A stretch of DNA of 64,000 bases from Pempheris klunzingeri (taxonomy: Eukaryota > Chordata > Actinopteri > Acropomatiformes > Pempheridae): NCBI RefSeq assembly GCF_042242105.1, contig NC_092022.1:11032001-11096000 (forward strand), written 5' to 3'. How positions within the stretch are numbered: the first letter of the stretch is position 1; every line of letters starts with the position of its first letter. The notes under the pieces are model-generated. The model searched no databases. It saw nothing but the letters and a program-made list of their open reading frames with translations, and had not been told where the DNA came from. This document shows, one piece after another, positions 1 through 30,000 of the stretch. Position numbers and translations under genes: made by a program.

Positions 1-6722
<6,722 letters not shown>

Positions 6723-7780
6723 GTTGGCTGGATCCTTAGCTTAGCCGTTAGCCACACCACCAGTGATCGAATGTTCCACGCATGCGCACTGACTCGTTAG
6801 GCTGGAGGGGAGCTTCCCCAGTGATGTCTCCACCTGAGCACAAACCTTGGTGGGTGTTTTTTTCTGCTACGCTGGAGCTGCAGGGCAACAGAGGCAGTCT
6901 GTCATAAGGAAGTATTTTATGTGGTAGTACTATTGGCAAATAGTTGGGTTTTTTTTTTAAACCTTTTATTCACTTTGGCAATGGCTTCACTCATCCAACC
7001 AATAACACAGGCAGGTAGCTGCAATGTTAAATGTGGTGGTTATTAATTGTTTTTAGTTACAAGACAATAAATTGGGTTTAGACTCAGAAATGAGGGCAGG
7101 CTGGGGCAAATTCTCCAATTTTTTATTGAAAATAATTGACTGATATATCTGATCGTGAGCATTTTTCAGTTAAAAAATTCATCACAAGCTGTAATCGAGA
7201 CACTTTTCGTAACGTACCATAAAAACATAAATTCTGCATTTCTTCACTGATTTCTTGTTGCTTTTTGGCCAACTTGTGTGTTGAAACAGTACATCTGCTT
7301 TGCGTCTTCCGATGACGGTATAATTTTAACTTTATTTTGTCAGTGTGTTATGAAATTATGGATTAATAGATCATTAACGACGCTGCACTTTAGATGAACA
7401 CTATAAATACCAGAACAGAACACTGACATTGATTTTCTATTTAAAAAAAAAAGAGAAAAGACAAAGACAGATAAAAAGGCCAGTGGTCACCCCTCCACCA
7501 GTGCACTGATGATGTGATGAATTTTAATTTGTAGATTTTTTTCTGGTTATCAGTGTTTTGCTTAAGACGCAGGGCAAATGCAGCACTTGTGATCATTGCA
7601 GGTGCTCGAGAGAAGGTAAAATAAATGTGCAGATCATTGTCCTCTTGGTAAATTACACCCATAACAATTCACTCTCAAGTGAAATCACTGAGGATTGCCA
7701 TTACTGATTAAAATTAGTTTGGGAAATAGCAAACCAAGCTGTAGGAAAAAAAACAAAAATAAAAACATAGGTCTCTTAAA
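6723..7780. other. SRPK1-MAPK14 intergenic interval
   Basis: About 1 kb separates the SRPK1 start codon from the inferred MAPK14 polyadenylation site. It must hold the SRPK1 5' UTR and promoter (GC-richer DNA at about 6,740-6,900) and then AT-rich sequence with short poly-A and poly-T runs. I see no other gene, RNA or repeat here. Confidence 0.6.
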
Positions 7781-7788
7781 AATAAGTC

Positions 7789-7794
7789 TTTATT
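7789..7794 (-). promoter_or_regulatory. Probable MAPK14 polyadenylation signal
   Basis: An AATAAA hexamer on the minus strand (TTTATT on plus) lies about 1.1 kb past the MAPK14 stop codon. This gives a 3' UTR of roughly 1.15 kb. Other hexamers could also be used. Confidence 0.5.
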
Positions 7795-8928
7795 TTGTTA
7801 AAACAAAGGACTGAAGATAGTAGTTACTTTGCTGGACTGAAAATAGTTAAAGGGATCTTTCGATTGTTGTTTATAAATACCACCTCCACAGCGTATAAAT
7901 ACATCTGAAATCCCTCTTTTACACATTTAAGCAGAATTTCTATTAGAGGCTTTAGCATGACACTTAAAATTCCTGTAAACCAACAACACACTCTCACAAA
8001 CACACACAAAGTCTTTAACTGATGTACATACTACAAGTGATTGCTTCATAACTATTATAAGTCAGATTTAAAAAATATGGCACAGACATATTTACACATT
8101 TTTGAGCAGAGCATGTGCCCATCAATACTTTTTCCCTACTTAGTTGCCTTGCTGAATTACACTGTCCTTGGACGCACAAGGCTCAGATTTTTCTGTGTAG
8201 CCAAAACACGAGTCTCACGGAGCGTCTAAACTATCAAAATAAACATTAAATGTGTGAAATTCAGTTGGTGAGCACTACAGGTCAGTGACTACACACAAAA
8301 CAGGCACATTCTCAAATTGTCAAATAACCTAAAAACACATTAAATCCACTACTGTCACAGATAAGAAACCCTTCAAAGTCATCTCTTTTTAAATAACAAT
8401 CATGGCGATAACTGAATCAGATACATGTGACTCAGTGCTATGTGTGATAGCTTGGCAGGGTGAGTGGTAGACGAGCATAATCCTTTTTCAACTGATAGAC
8501 GACGGCTTATCCATAAGTTACTCGATAGAAAATTTAAAAACACAAAAACAGCACAGCTATAGGTCCAGGCATTTCAGCATCTCAGGGTCACAGTGATGAG
8601 TCACCAGTCTAAATTTTTTAAAAATCTGAAGAATATAAAATAATTTCAGCAACTGGCAAGAAGTGACATTTTCCAGCAACAGACCATCAACACTAGTGGT
8701 TCATAAATAAGAATAATGATAATAGATCAGACTCTTTCTTTCCCTGCGCTGGTAATGACCTTCTTACTAGAGCTAATCGTAGACCGTGTTTTTTCGGCTG
8801 ATACAGACTCACAAAGGCTGATAGGCACTCTGATAACAAGTGTGTCTGACAGTTTGTTTAACACTAATGCACGTTTGAGGTTGTTACAAATTGTCGGAGG
8901 CTGGGGTCAATGTGGGTGGGACGTCCTT

Positions 8929-19074
<10,146 letters not shown>

Positions 19075-19360
19075 TCAAACGTTTGTTGTCGTTACGGGAC
19101 TGTGAATAACCAAAAGTTAACGGGGCTGACTTCTTGGCCAAATGTTGCAGACTCACCCTCTGCTAAACGCCCGTTTTCAAACCTTCACTCTATTTGTTCC
19201 TCACTCGGCTCCCCGAGATTTCACCCCGCTTGCAACACTTCACCAAATCTCGCGAGAAAACGGGACAGCAGAAACCGAAACCCGTGCTGCTTTCAGGGGC
19301 TACAGAAGAAAATACGAAACGAGAACACTCTTCAACACAGTCGTGGAGTTAAAAAACGAC

Positions 19361-20068
19361 AGTCAGTGGCGGAATAATTATTTAGATCCTTTACTGAGAC
19401 AGTGAAAGTAGCAGAAAAAAACTGTATTATAGGTAAAAGGTTATGCTAAAGTACAAAAATATTTTCAGCGAAATGTACTTTAAGTATCACAAGTAAAAGT
19501 ATTCATAATTCAGCAGACTGACCTTTGTTATTTTACAACTTCATATTATGGTTTGAGTGAATATTACTAATGCTTTAAGGCGTAGCACTTCAACTGTGCA
19601 ATATCTTTATTCAGAACAACCTTACTTTAATGTGCAATACTTTTCATATCCCTCCTCATATTTCCCCTGTGTATATTGTTCCAATTTTGTACTTCATCTT
19701 GTTTAAATTCTACATGTTTTTTATATCTGTTTATATCACTGTCTACTGGTTTAATATTCATTGTTTTGTTGAATGTTCTACTTTTGCTGGCCACTTGCTT
19801 GGGACTAATAAACGAATATCTTATTTTTTCTTAATTGGGGTGGTCATGGTGGAGTTAAGTTTTTTATATCTATATAACAATTTTATATACTGCTTGGTAT
19901 GTAACATATAATAATCTATTATCGCTTTATGAATTTCAGACTCTTAAGTAACTAGTATCTGTAGCTGTCAAATAAATGCATAAAAGGGGTGAAAAGTACA
20001 TTTGTACTCGAATTGTAGTGAAGTAAAAGTATAAAAACGTATTAAGTACGTAAGCGCAGTAGATTTGC
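19361..20068. mobile_element. Nonautonomous DNA transposon-like repeat with (AGTAAAAGTA) terminal sequence
   Basis: The left end has CAGTGGCGGAATAATTATTT and AAATGTACTTTAAGTATCAC. The right end has GTACTCGAATTGTAGTGAAG followed by TAAAAGTATAAAAACG. This layout matches a fish repeat that I associate with nonautonomous hAT-like elements. Related copies occur at about 51,905-52,513 and 53,812-54,165. It lies upstream of the MAPK14 5' end and contains no transposase frame. Confidence 0.55.
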
Positions 20069-20824
20069 TCAAATTCACTTTGTTTGTATTTTTCTTAATC
20101 AGACCAACAACCACAAGTTAAGTCAAGTTAAATCAACAGTAAATGAAAACACATATAATCACATGAAATAGTAACAAAATGTATTATATAACATAGTGAT
20201 GTGAAGTGATATAATTATATTCATGCTATGTGATATGAGCTCACAAAAAGCGTCTGAAGGCAGCAGCAGAGGTCATTTCTAAATCCTGCAGACACACATT
20301 TCATGGTGTTTTGCAATGTTTTTACTAAAACATTATGATATCATTATCTTAGGTGAAGCAGAAACAGTTATTAAAAGCTGTAGTAATATATATCACATAT
20401 TGCTAAGACTGAACAGGATGGCTGTACTAATGAAAAACAGGATAGCCTAATAAAAACAAAAGAAAATAAATAGAAAAAGAATGAAATACACAAAGTTATG
20501 TAAAATGTAAATATTCTCACACATCTACAACAATTGTAATTTTATCCACTTCATCCATCATTGGGCCTTGGAAATACAGAATATCCCCAATATGGAGACT
20601 TTGTATTGCAATTTGGCAACCCAACATATGACAAAAAATAATACTAAACAAAAATGGTCACTCTTTATATTATATCTCCTCCAGTAATCTTTTGAAATTA
20701 ATTATATGAATCCAGCAGCTCATCTCAGTTTTCTGTGTCCTCGTCTGTTCAAGCTGCATTGATGTCAAAATAAAATTTAACACTTCATCTGCGCTTTGGT
20801 AGCACCATCTGTTCAGCCTCTGGA
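20069..20824. other. ELAPOR1 3' flank and probable 3' UTR
   Basis: This AT-rich stretch lies downstream of the ELAPOR1 stop codon. It probably includes the 3' UTR, but I found no clear AATAAA hexamer on the minus strand. No gene or recognisable repeat was seen. Confidence 0.4.
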
Positions 20825-20955
20825 TTAAGCTTCATCTGAGTCTTCCTCCTCTCTTTGCTGGCGTGAAGATGATGACTTAAGTGGAACAGAGTCAAATCCA
20901 TCTGATGTCCTCTGAAAAAACATTGATAATAACACAAAGCATAAAAGGTTGCCTC

Positions 20956-20998
<43 letters not shown>

Positions 20999-23935
20999 CA
21001 GGGGTTACTGACCTCCCGTGAGAAGGACTTAATTTTGGTGAAGAAGGATTTCTTGGTGAGGTCCATGAGGTCGTCCTCTGCATCCTCTCCCTCCATTATT
21101 GCACAGCTGTCTGCAGTGGGCAGCTCACACTCTTTACCCCCAGAGCTCATCATCAGCTTGGAGTACTTATACTGCAACCTGCAGACAGAGTGACAAGAAC
21201 AACATCTTGTCAACCTAAATCACAGTTTCCATACTATTAGTTTAGCTTTAATCGTATTTATTGGTATGACATATCAATGCCAAAGGAAATGTGAAGCTCA
21301 GTGGACTCACTTGCGAGTCTTCTTCCAGAAATAGCAGCTGATGCTGATGAGCAGCACAGCAGCGATCGTTCCCGTGGAAACGCCAAACTTCAGCCAGAAA
21401 TCCAGAGTCACACAAGCATTGACTTTTTGTGCTGGCAGTGACTCTCCGCCGTAACACTGCAACGGCTGCTGCCACACGTAGGTGGTTCTCTGAAACACAA
21501 ACACAGATAGACAGGTTTGTCTTGGCCACATGTCAGTTGACAATTTGAATCCTAATGTTTTCACTCTGTTTCTCACAGGAATAGTTCAACATTCTGGGAA
21601 ATACACGAGAACAGGCAGAAACAGCAAGCATGGCTCTGGTTGTTGCTCCCAGTGAACAAATGATGATGAGGTTTTGGTAGGTTGAATTTGTTACCTTAGG
21701 ACAGAGCCAGGGTAGCTATTTCCCTCCGTTTCCAGTCTTTATGCTGAGCTGAGCTAACATCTGCTAGCATACACTTTACATTTACTGTACAGACATTACT
21801 ATGGTATCAACCTTCTCATCTTACTAAGCGTATCTTTCAAAATGTCAAACTATCCCTTAAAATCTCTCCATAAAAGTTAGATAAAACTTTATTTATCTGC
21901 GTGTTCCAGTTCTTCACTGTATCTGAATCACACGTACACTAACTTAGGTGCAAGGTGACCCTCTATGGTGCTTAATTATCATATGATACGGCAAAATTAC
22001 ATCATCTAGTTAATCATTTTGTTATTTTTTTTCCTGTAGTCCAGTCTGACATGATTTACATTTTAATAGAATATTAAACTCCACACAACTAGAGTTTGTG
22101 ATGGTCCTGTGATGGATTTGAGGGGTCGTAGAAGGAAAATTATTTTAAGTCAGTATGTCCATGCCTGCCCATACCTGTATTCCCTGGATACAAGCGCTGA
22201 CAATCTCTCTGTAGTGGTTTTTGGTGCAGAGTGGACATGCATGCTGGCTCTCCCACAGAAAGTGGAAAGTACAACCATCGCACGTCCCCTCTGAACAGTT
22301 ACTGTGGAGGAAAAGCAAGTGAGAGTCGTTAATACAAGCTTTACGTGATGAAAATGATCTCCAAGGAGTCACTTTGTCTGTGGTTGAAATTCACAGAAAT
22401 CAGTATGTGATGTGTTGCTGTTGTAATATACTATGTGTGTCACGACAAATGACAACTCTTGTGAGGTCAAAAGTTGAGCTTGGTCAAAGTGAAAGATACC
22501 TTGGCAGCGTGATGTGGTCTTTAGCGGTCACTGTGGGGTTGCATCTCAGTCTGATGGCGGCTGACCTGCCTTGTTTACAAGCCTGAGTCGCCTCACTGGA
22601 CCTGCAAACATCACAGACATGACAAACATAAAGGTCTTAACTTCCAGTGAGTGATATATCAAATATATTTGTTATATTTCATCATTGAACACAAGATCAA
22701 ACTTTCGGCATCAAATATTTACAATAAAAAACATGGAATTGAAAACGGCTCAATGAAAGAATGGAACAAAATATCTGATCTTAGTTACTTGTAATAGAAA
22801 ATGACATCTGGCAGGCCAGACGCTGGGGGAGACAGCCATTTTGGAGAGGAGACGCTACCCAGGGTTGTGTCTGTAGTCACACCTTCAAAATAAGACGACA
22901 TGTTTGGCTAGGCTAGGATTGATATTATTTAGCAGTTATTTGGTACTAAATGAAAGTTTGGGAGAAATTTTGTTGCAGAGAAAGTTCTTTAAAAAACCAC
23001 AAATGTCAACCTCATGGTGGTACAAGTGGTAAAGTCAGATCACCATAATCATTAGGATTCATCCTCTGGGAAACATGAATATCTATAAAGAATGTCATTG
23101 CAATTTATCCAATGGTTGTTGAGACACTTCAGTCTGTGTAAAATGTGCTAAAAAGGGAAATATTAGAGAAATTAAACACACTGTAATCTAGCAGAATGTT
23201 TTCTTATTTTGTACCCCAGTAATAAAAACAACCCATTAGATTCAGCTTTTGACGGCAGAGATTATTTGACACTTTAACAACAAACATAAACTCTCATTTG
23301 CAGTAGTCGATGGCTGCAGCATTCAGTCCATACCGATGAGTGAGTCACCAATAAGGAAAGACTGGGAGGACACCACGCTCTGACTCCTGATGTCAGAGGG
23401 AACCACAGTGGACTGACAGATGTAACCTTTGACCTCTCTCCCACTGGCTGTCACATTGTCCACACAGGTTGCAGGTACTCTTCCCTGTAAGAAGATTAAA
23501 ATGCACGTCAAACAAAACTTTTTACAAAAACCAAAGTCATGAGGACCACAGCTTCTCACCTCTTTCCCACACAGACCCAAATTAAAGCGATGGAAGTATC
23601 GCAGGCCTTTGCTGGAGAAGCGGGGGCTGCTGTGGAAGCCGGTGACGTTGGCCAGCGGAGAGAAGTCGTAGTGCAGCAATCCTCCTTTTGTGTGCACGTC
23701 TAACGTACAGTCACTGAAACAAGCTGTGTAGGCCTGGAGGATGCAGAGGAGGGTACATTCACATAATACATCATACTCTGTTTCTGATATTAGCTGGCAT
23801 ATACATGCAGGTACATTTGTGTCCTCAACAGGCCTGCATGCAGTTATGCACTAATAGATTTAGTCAGGGCTTCGAATGTGGAGTTTTAACCGGATCAGGC
23901 CCCCTCAGGTCATCAGGCAGAGGTCTGTGTCTGTA

Positions 23936-24013
<78 letters not shown>

Positions 24014-27000
24014 TGTTTGGTTGCACTTTGTTGGGTATGTGCAGGATTATTGTTTTGTGTTTGTATTCTACTCATGTATGTTGCTCACGTTTAAAGTAAC
24101 ATTTTCAAATTTTTGCCAGTTCACCAGTGATGAATTGTGCTATATAAATAAAATTGCCATTGCCATTTTTCAGTCGAAAAGATTTTGTCTCCTTTACCTT
24201 GTTTCTGTCTGTGTTTGGTCCACACTGAACGCAAGCGGCCTCTCCGACAGGCTGATCGGCCCTGATGAAGGTGTTCGACGGGCAGCTCTTACACACTCCT
24301 GTCCCACTGACCATGTAGTGTCCCGGTGGGCAGGGAACACAGGCGGAGCCGGAGTTAGCGGAGCTCAGGGCACAGCGGCGACACTGAGAGGCCACTCCTT
24401 CGATCACGTTGGTGATGTGGATGGAGTAGATCTTTGCAATATCACCACTGTATTTCCTCTCCTGAGGGAAGAGAAACGTAATCTGTCATTCACCTGTTGG
24501 GTCACTCTACACACAGTGTAGTGGTCTGGGCTGCTTACAGGAAATTGGTAATATTTAAAATCTACTCCTATTTTTTACTTAGTTTTCATGGCCCACACTT
24601 AAAAGACCAGACTTTTTCAAAGTGGACACACAGCTCCAGACTGCCCTCTAGAGTTCAGTGCAACAACTGAGGGAAATCTCACAGTTGGTGCAAAACACTC
24701 CACAAATTAGCAAAACCAAACAGTCTGCTACAAACTGCCACAGCAGTCTCCCATAACAAACTCTAGTGATAATCTAAACATTTACAGTATTCATTAATTT
24801 AAAATATTCACAATATCTATCTCTAAATGTGCTGCTCCGTCTGCTTGCCCTCTTGCGAATCATAAAAACCTTCATAATAGCTAACATGTCAGGCTTCCTC
24901 TCACATGCACCCATAGGTCTTAGCATGATGTTTTTACCCCCGTCGCTGACAGAGCTTTTAAAGCAGAGCTTACAAATTCTGGCACAGAAGCAAAAGAGAA
25001 GAATCAATAAGAGATTGTATAACAACATGTATGTATAAAGTACAAGTATATAAACACAGACACAAAGTGCATATACTAAAAAATACCATAAGACCAGGCT
25101 TGTATGAGACTTATATGACAGACTACTGTAACATTGGCTTTGGCTGTCTGGTAAGAAGGATGGATCACGGTGCCTTGAATTGTTGGATTTCTCTTAAATA
25201 AAGAGTTTAGTCTTGACCTGCTCTATATAAAAAATGTCTTGAGATGTTTGTTGTGAATTTGGCCCTACATAAATAAAGATTGATTGATTGAAAATGATAA
25301 TAATAGAATAAAGTGCTGCTTGAAATTTCTTCCTCTGCATATTACTTTAAGAATTATTTTTAAGGCAGAGAGAGTGAAGCTGTTGGAAGCCCCAGGCATC
25401 GAGAGTGATGTTTTGGAGATAGTGTCTCACCATGTCAAATTCCTCTGTACGTTGAAACGTCCAGGTGAAGCTGACGGTGCTGTTCCTCTGGATGAGGTAG
25501 GAGTATGACTGCTTCCTGTTGCTGCCAGTCCACTGCTCCACCACATCATTATTCCACTGAGTATAACCCTGCAGAGAAATACACTCACCTCTTCTAGATA
25601 TATTCATCTATACACATTCACTCTGAAGCATGTATGCAGTCACATTTTCCCTCACCGCCAAGAAGTAAAATTTGCAGTCAGCTGTGCAAATGGTCTCAAA
25701 GACAAAGGTGATGCGAGATAGTTCACTTCTTTCATTGTCTTTGGCCACGGACTGAGGCAGCCTGTGGAAACAAGTGAGACTTTAGTCAGCTTTTCCAATT
25801 CGGATGTAGTTTACGCATATATAGACTTTTATGTGGGATTCCTTTAAGGGATATGTTTGACTTCACCTGTATCCAGAGACACTGAGTGTGAGCATCATGT
25901 AGTCTGTGTCCAGATCCCCGGGCGTGGTGTACACATACTCCCCCGCCACCTCCCATGCTGTGAATACAAACACATTAGTATGTTACACTTCTCTCCTCCA
26001 GATAATTAATTTTTGGGTGTTCAATTGTGCCGTCTCTTTTGTAATTCTGGTACCCCTCTGAGTCTCACCTGTGATGTGGTTGGAGTCGCTGAACTCTCTG
26101 TGGAAGATGGAGCTCTTCATGTTGCTCGGCATCGTGTTCCACCACTTGTACTCGAAACCCACAACCGGCTCCATGCCAACTGGGCACTTTGTACAGGCTG
26201 TGGGTGAATAATGCGTTATAAGGCCACAGCGTACATGCACTAAAAACTGGATAATTAATCAGGAAATTTGATGGTATTATCATTTACCATTAAAGAGGAA
26301 GGGAACTGCAGTAGTGATTGATTTGCAGTGCTGCAGTTTGTTGTCCTTATACTGAACACACTTAATGTTTTTCTGTCATTTGTGTCTGGACTTGGATAAC
26401 AGTTCAATATATTTTTTTAATATATATATATCACTCTGGAGTCAGAAATTCTAATCAGTTTAGTGATTTTTACAGTTTTGATGAGTGTGCATGTATGACA
26501 GTACAAATTAAGCCCCTCAGTTGGACATACATGTAAGATAAGAGGAGCATAAGGAGTGTACTGATTCTGCACCTGTTCCATTTGAGTAGAAACCTTTGAG
26601 GCAGGGTTCACAGGTGGAGGAGTTGGTGACAAAGAAACCCGGGTTACACGGAGGACAGGTTTGCTTCTCCCCTGATGCAGGCAGTTTCACCGCTCCTTCA
26701 ACAGTCTCACTGCAGATCTTAGGCTCGATCCACTTGTACATGAGCTGAGTCTGAGACACACAGAAAGCCAAGCATGAACGAAGCTGCCAGGGGCCCTGAG
26801 GATCACACCATCAGCCCAGACCATTTATATGTAAAGAAACCTGATAGTTACAGCAGATGGCTGCTAGCAGGATTTACAAAGTGAAATCTCGCTCTGTGTT
26901 CACCTCTACTGACCGCTGCCTCCACACACATCATGCGAATTTCTACGTTACCTTTCCCTCAGAGTCACAGGGAGTGTGGGTGTAGAAGTAGTCACTGTTG

Positions 27001-30000
27001 ATACATGCAGGTCTCTGTTTACAGCTCCCTGAGCCAGCCTCTGGCAAAATAGAGACCAAGCGAGGACGAGGAAAAACACACAGCTCACATTAAGATCCTG
27101 CGATAAGACAAAACTCACACACTCTGTAACCATTTAAGCAGTAAAAGCAGCATTTGCATTGTAAGTTGCAATGTGTGTGTGGCACCTTACAAATAAGCAA
27201 TGGTTGTAAATTTAGACATCCACAAGAACTAGGTCAAGTGTAAGAGCATGCTGGTCAATATGCACACCTGCATATGTGTCTTGTTCACACTGATGGCAAA
27301 CAGTGGCACCCTTGTTGGAGTAGGTTTCAGCAGGGCAAGGGGTGCAGCGGGCAGATCCTGGTTTTGCACTGTGGGTGCCAGGTTTACAATGGAAACACTC
27401 TGATGTGTAAGCCACCCCTGAAAGAAAACCATCAATCAACTTGTAATCATTAACAGGAAAATGGAGTTAAGGAAAGAGCAAATGTTTAAAACTGCTGCAC
27501 ATGACACAGTTACAGGCGATAATCTACCTGAGATGGCAATGTTTCTTAACAGCACAGGTTTGACAGCACTGCCAAGCAGAGCATACGTAGTCGTTCTCCA
27601 GTACAGAACATTGCTGCCGCTGCTCAGCTCAACCTGCACGGAGAATGTGAACAAGAGAAAGGAATAAAACAATTCATCCAGATGCCAGCAGGTGTAATGA
27701 AGCTACACTCAGTCAATAGACAAACCCTGAATTTGCTCCAGTTGCTCTCAGAGATCTTCATCCAGCGACGGTCAGAGTCTGTAGACTGACACTGGTCATT
27801 CTGAACCTACAGGAGGTGGAACAGCAAGCCAGAAGTTACCAGATTTCCCTCTAAAAACAAGAGCAGTCTTTGTCAACATCACCAGTCCTTTTAAAAACAC
27901 TTACATAGAACTCAAAGTAAATGCTGCTGTCAGGGTAGAAATATTCAAAGGACACAGTTCCAGGTTTCTTCAGGCTGACAGCATAGGAGAGCGTTGCAGT
28001 GCACTCGTCTGTGTTTGAGGCTACAAAATCACCTTTTGGTGTCCAGGTTGAGCTGGAGAGACATCAGCAGCAGAAACAGTTTGATGAGCTTCTTGAAACT
28101 AAGGAACTGACTAATCAATGAAATGGAGACACATGAAAAAAACTGGTTTTTGAAATAAAAACAAGTGAGGCGCGTACTAACTTGGAGCAGTCTGTGTCGG
28201 CATCCCCGTCGTTCGTGTTCACCCCGTGGGTGACAAAACCAGACGGCATGCTATCCCACTCATCAAAGGCCACGCTGGTGCCCAGAGAGTAAGTGCCTGC
28301 AGCACACTTCTGGCACTGCTGCGACTGCATGTCGAGGAACTCCCCCTCGTTACAAGAGAAGGCTATAAGAGGAAAAGAAAGAATCACCAGCAGATTCATT
28401 TCAACTATACTATTCACAGGACTTTCGGTTGTTCCCACATGGACATACAGGTACTTACATAACTGTGTATTGAGAATGAAAGGGTGTGAGGATTTTAGTC
28501 TACTTTTAAATGACACCTCCTCATTAAAATTAACATGTTTGGATAGATGTGTTCTTTTAACAGGCATTACTGCTGCCAAAAAGATGCTGGCTTTATATTA
28601 TATATACGCTCAATGGATTCACACACATACTGATAAATTTAAATCAATATGGACCTATTTGTGGCAGGAACCATGCATGGTGGTGGAATAAATCAGTCTG
28701 TATAAATCTGTACAAATCAGCATGGCAAGCAATGGTAGATGAAATCTAAAAATTACCATTTGTGTTTATTGCTATATTTTGGATCCTTGTGTCCGAAAAA
28801 GGTTTATATGGAAATCCAAGTGTGTGGGGTGAGTCGCCACCAGGTTACTTTTTGATTTGTTATGTTTCCTGCTGTATTGTTGCTTTATATTGCATCTTGT
28901 TTGTGTGTATCTGAAGCAAAAGAGGAAGAAGAGGAATGGAAAAGAAAGAGGAAAACACAGAAAAAGTTGAAATTTTGAGGTAGATGTGGATTGCAGGGAA
29001 CAGATAGAGGATGAAATAGTAACAACTGTAATAAAATGTAATAAAACACATTAGAGCCGTAATGCAGACTGAGGGTTTGCAGAAAATGAGTGAAATGTAT
29101 AAAATGAGAAGCAGGACACTTACTGCACTGAGTGCCTTTGATTGGATCTGGCAGGCCGGTGCATGTGTCAGCTTTGTTGGGAACTGCCACTCTCCATCGT
29201 GACCCATGAACGTCACACTCTGTGTACTCAAAGTGATAATCTGACTGCAGGGACAAAACACAGGTGTGAGTTTCACACAGCTAGAGAAAAACTACATGTA
29301 TTAAATGCATGTACATCTCCTGATTTCACTCACACATCAAGATACATCAAGTAAGTCAGCATACGTGTGAGAAGCAAATAGAGCAGTTATTAAAAAGAGG
29401 TCACCAGATTGTTTTATACCTCTAGATTTCCTTTCCAAAACTAGGCAAGCCTCTTTTCCAAATAAAAGTCGGTGCTAATATTTGCCCAGGAGGCTCTCTC
29501 AACTGTTGTTTTAATCTCACTCATCAAGGATGTGCTGCAATTCTGCACCAGTAAAACTCCCTTCAGGGTTTATTTACTTTGCCAAGGGGGAGACATGCTG
29601 ATTCATCCAGTCCTTTTGTAAACATTTAATTTCAGTGTTGTCACAGGACTTTGGAGACAGCAGGAGTTCAGGTGCAAAGCTTTAATGCTGTATTTGTCTG
29701 AGGTGCTTCGACGCCCTTTGGAGATACTTAGAGTAGGTGACTGATAAACGCCGTCCCATCCGTAATGATGTAATTTGGGATGGGACAGAGTGTTAAAAGC
29801 TGTCTTGTTGGCCTGACACCTTCTGAAACAAGTCATGAATACTGACTGACTGGACACACAGTGCAATCTTGGTCAACAGCAGGCTGTAATATTCCAAGGA
29901 AAGTCACTCAGGGGACCAATCCAAGACCACACACTGCCTTGTGGGATTAATATTTAACAGAAACACCGCAGCAGCAGTGGCAGCAGCACTCCTCTGGATC

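Noticed and set aside
23805-24521. 238-codon open frame on plus
   Set aside because: It is carried by the (GT)35 run (Cys-Val repeats) and overlaps ELAPOR1 exon 14 on the other strand.
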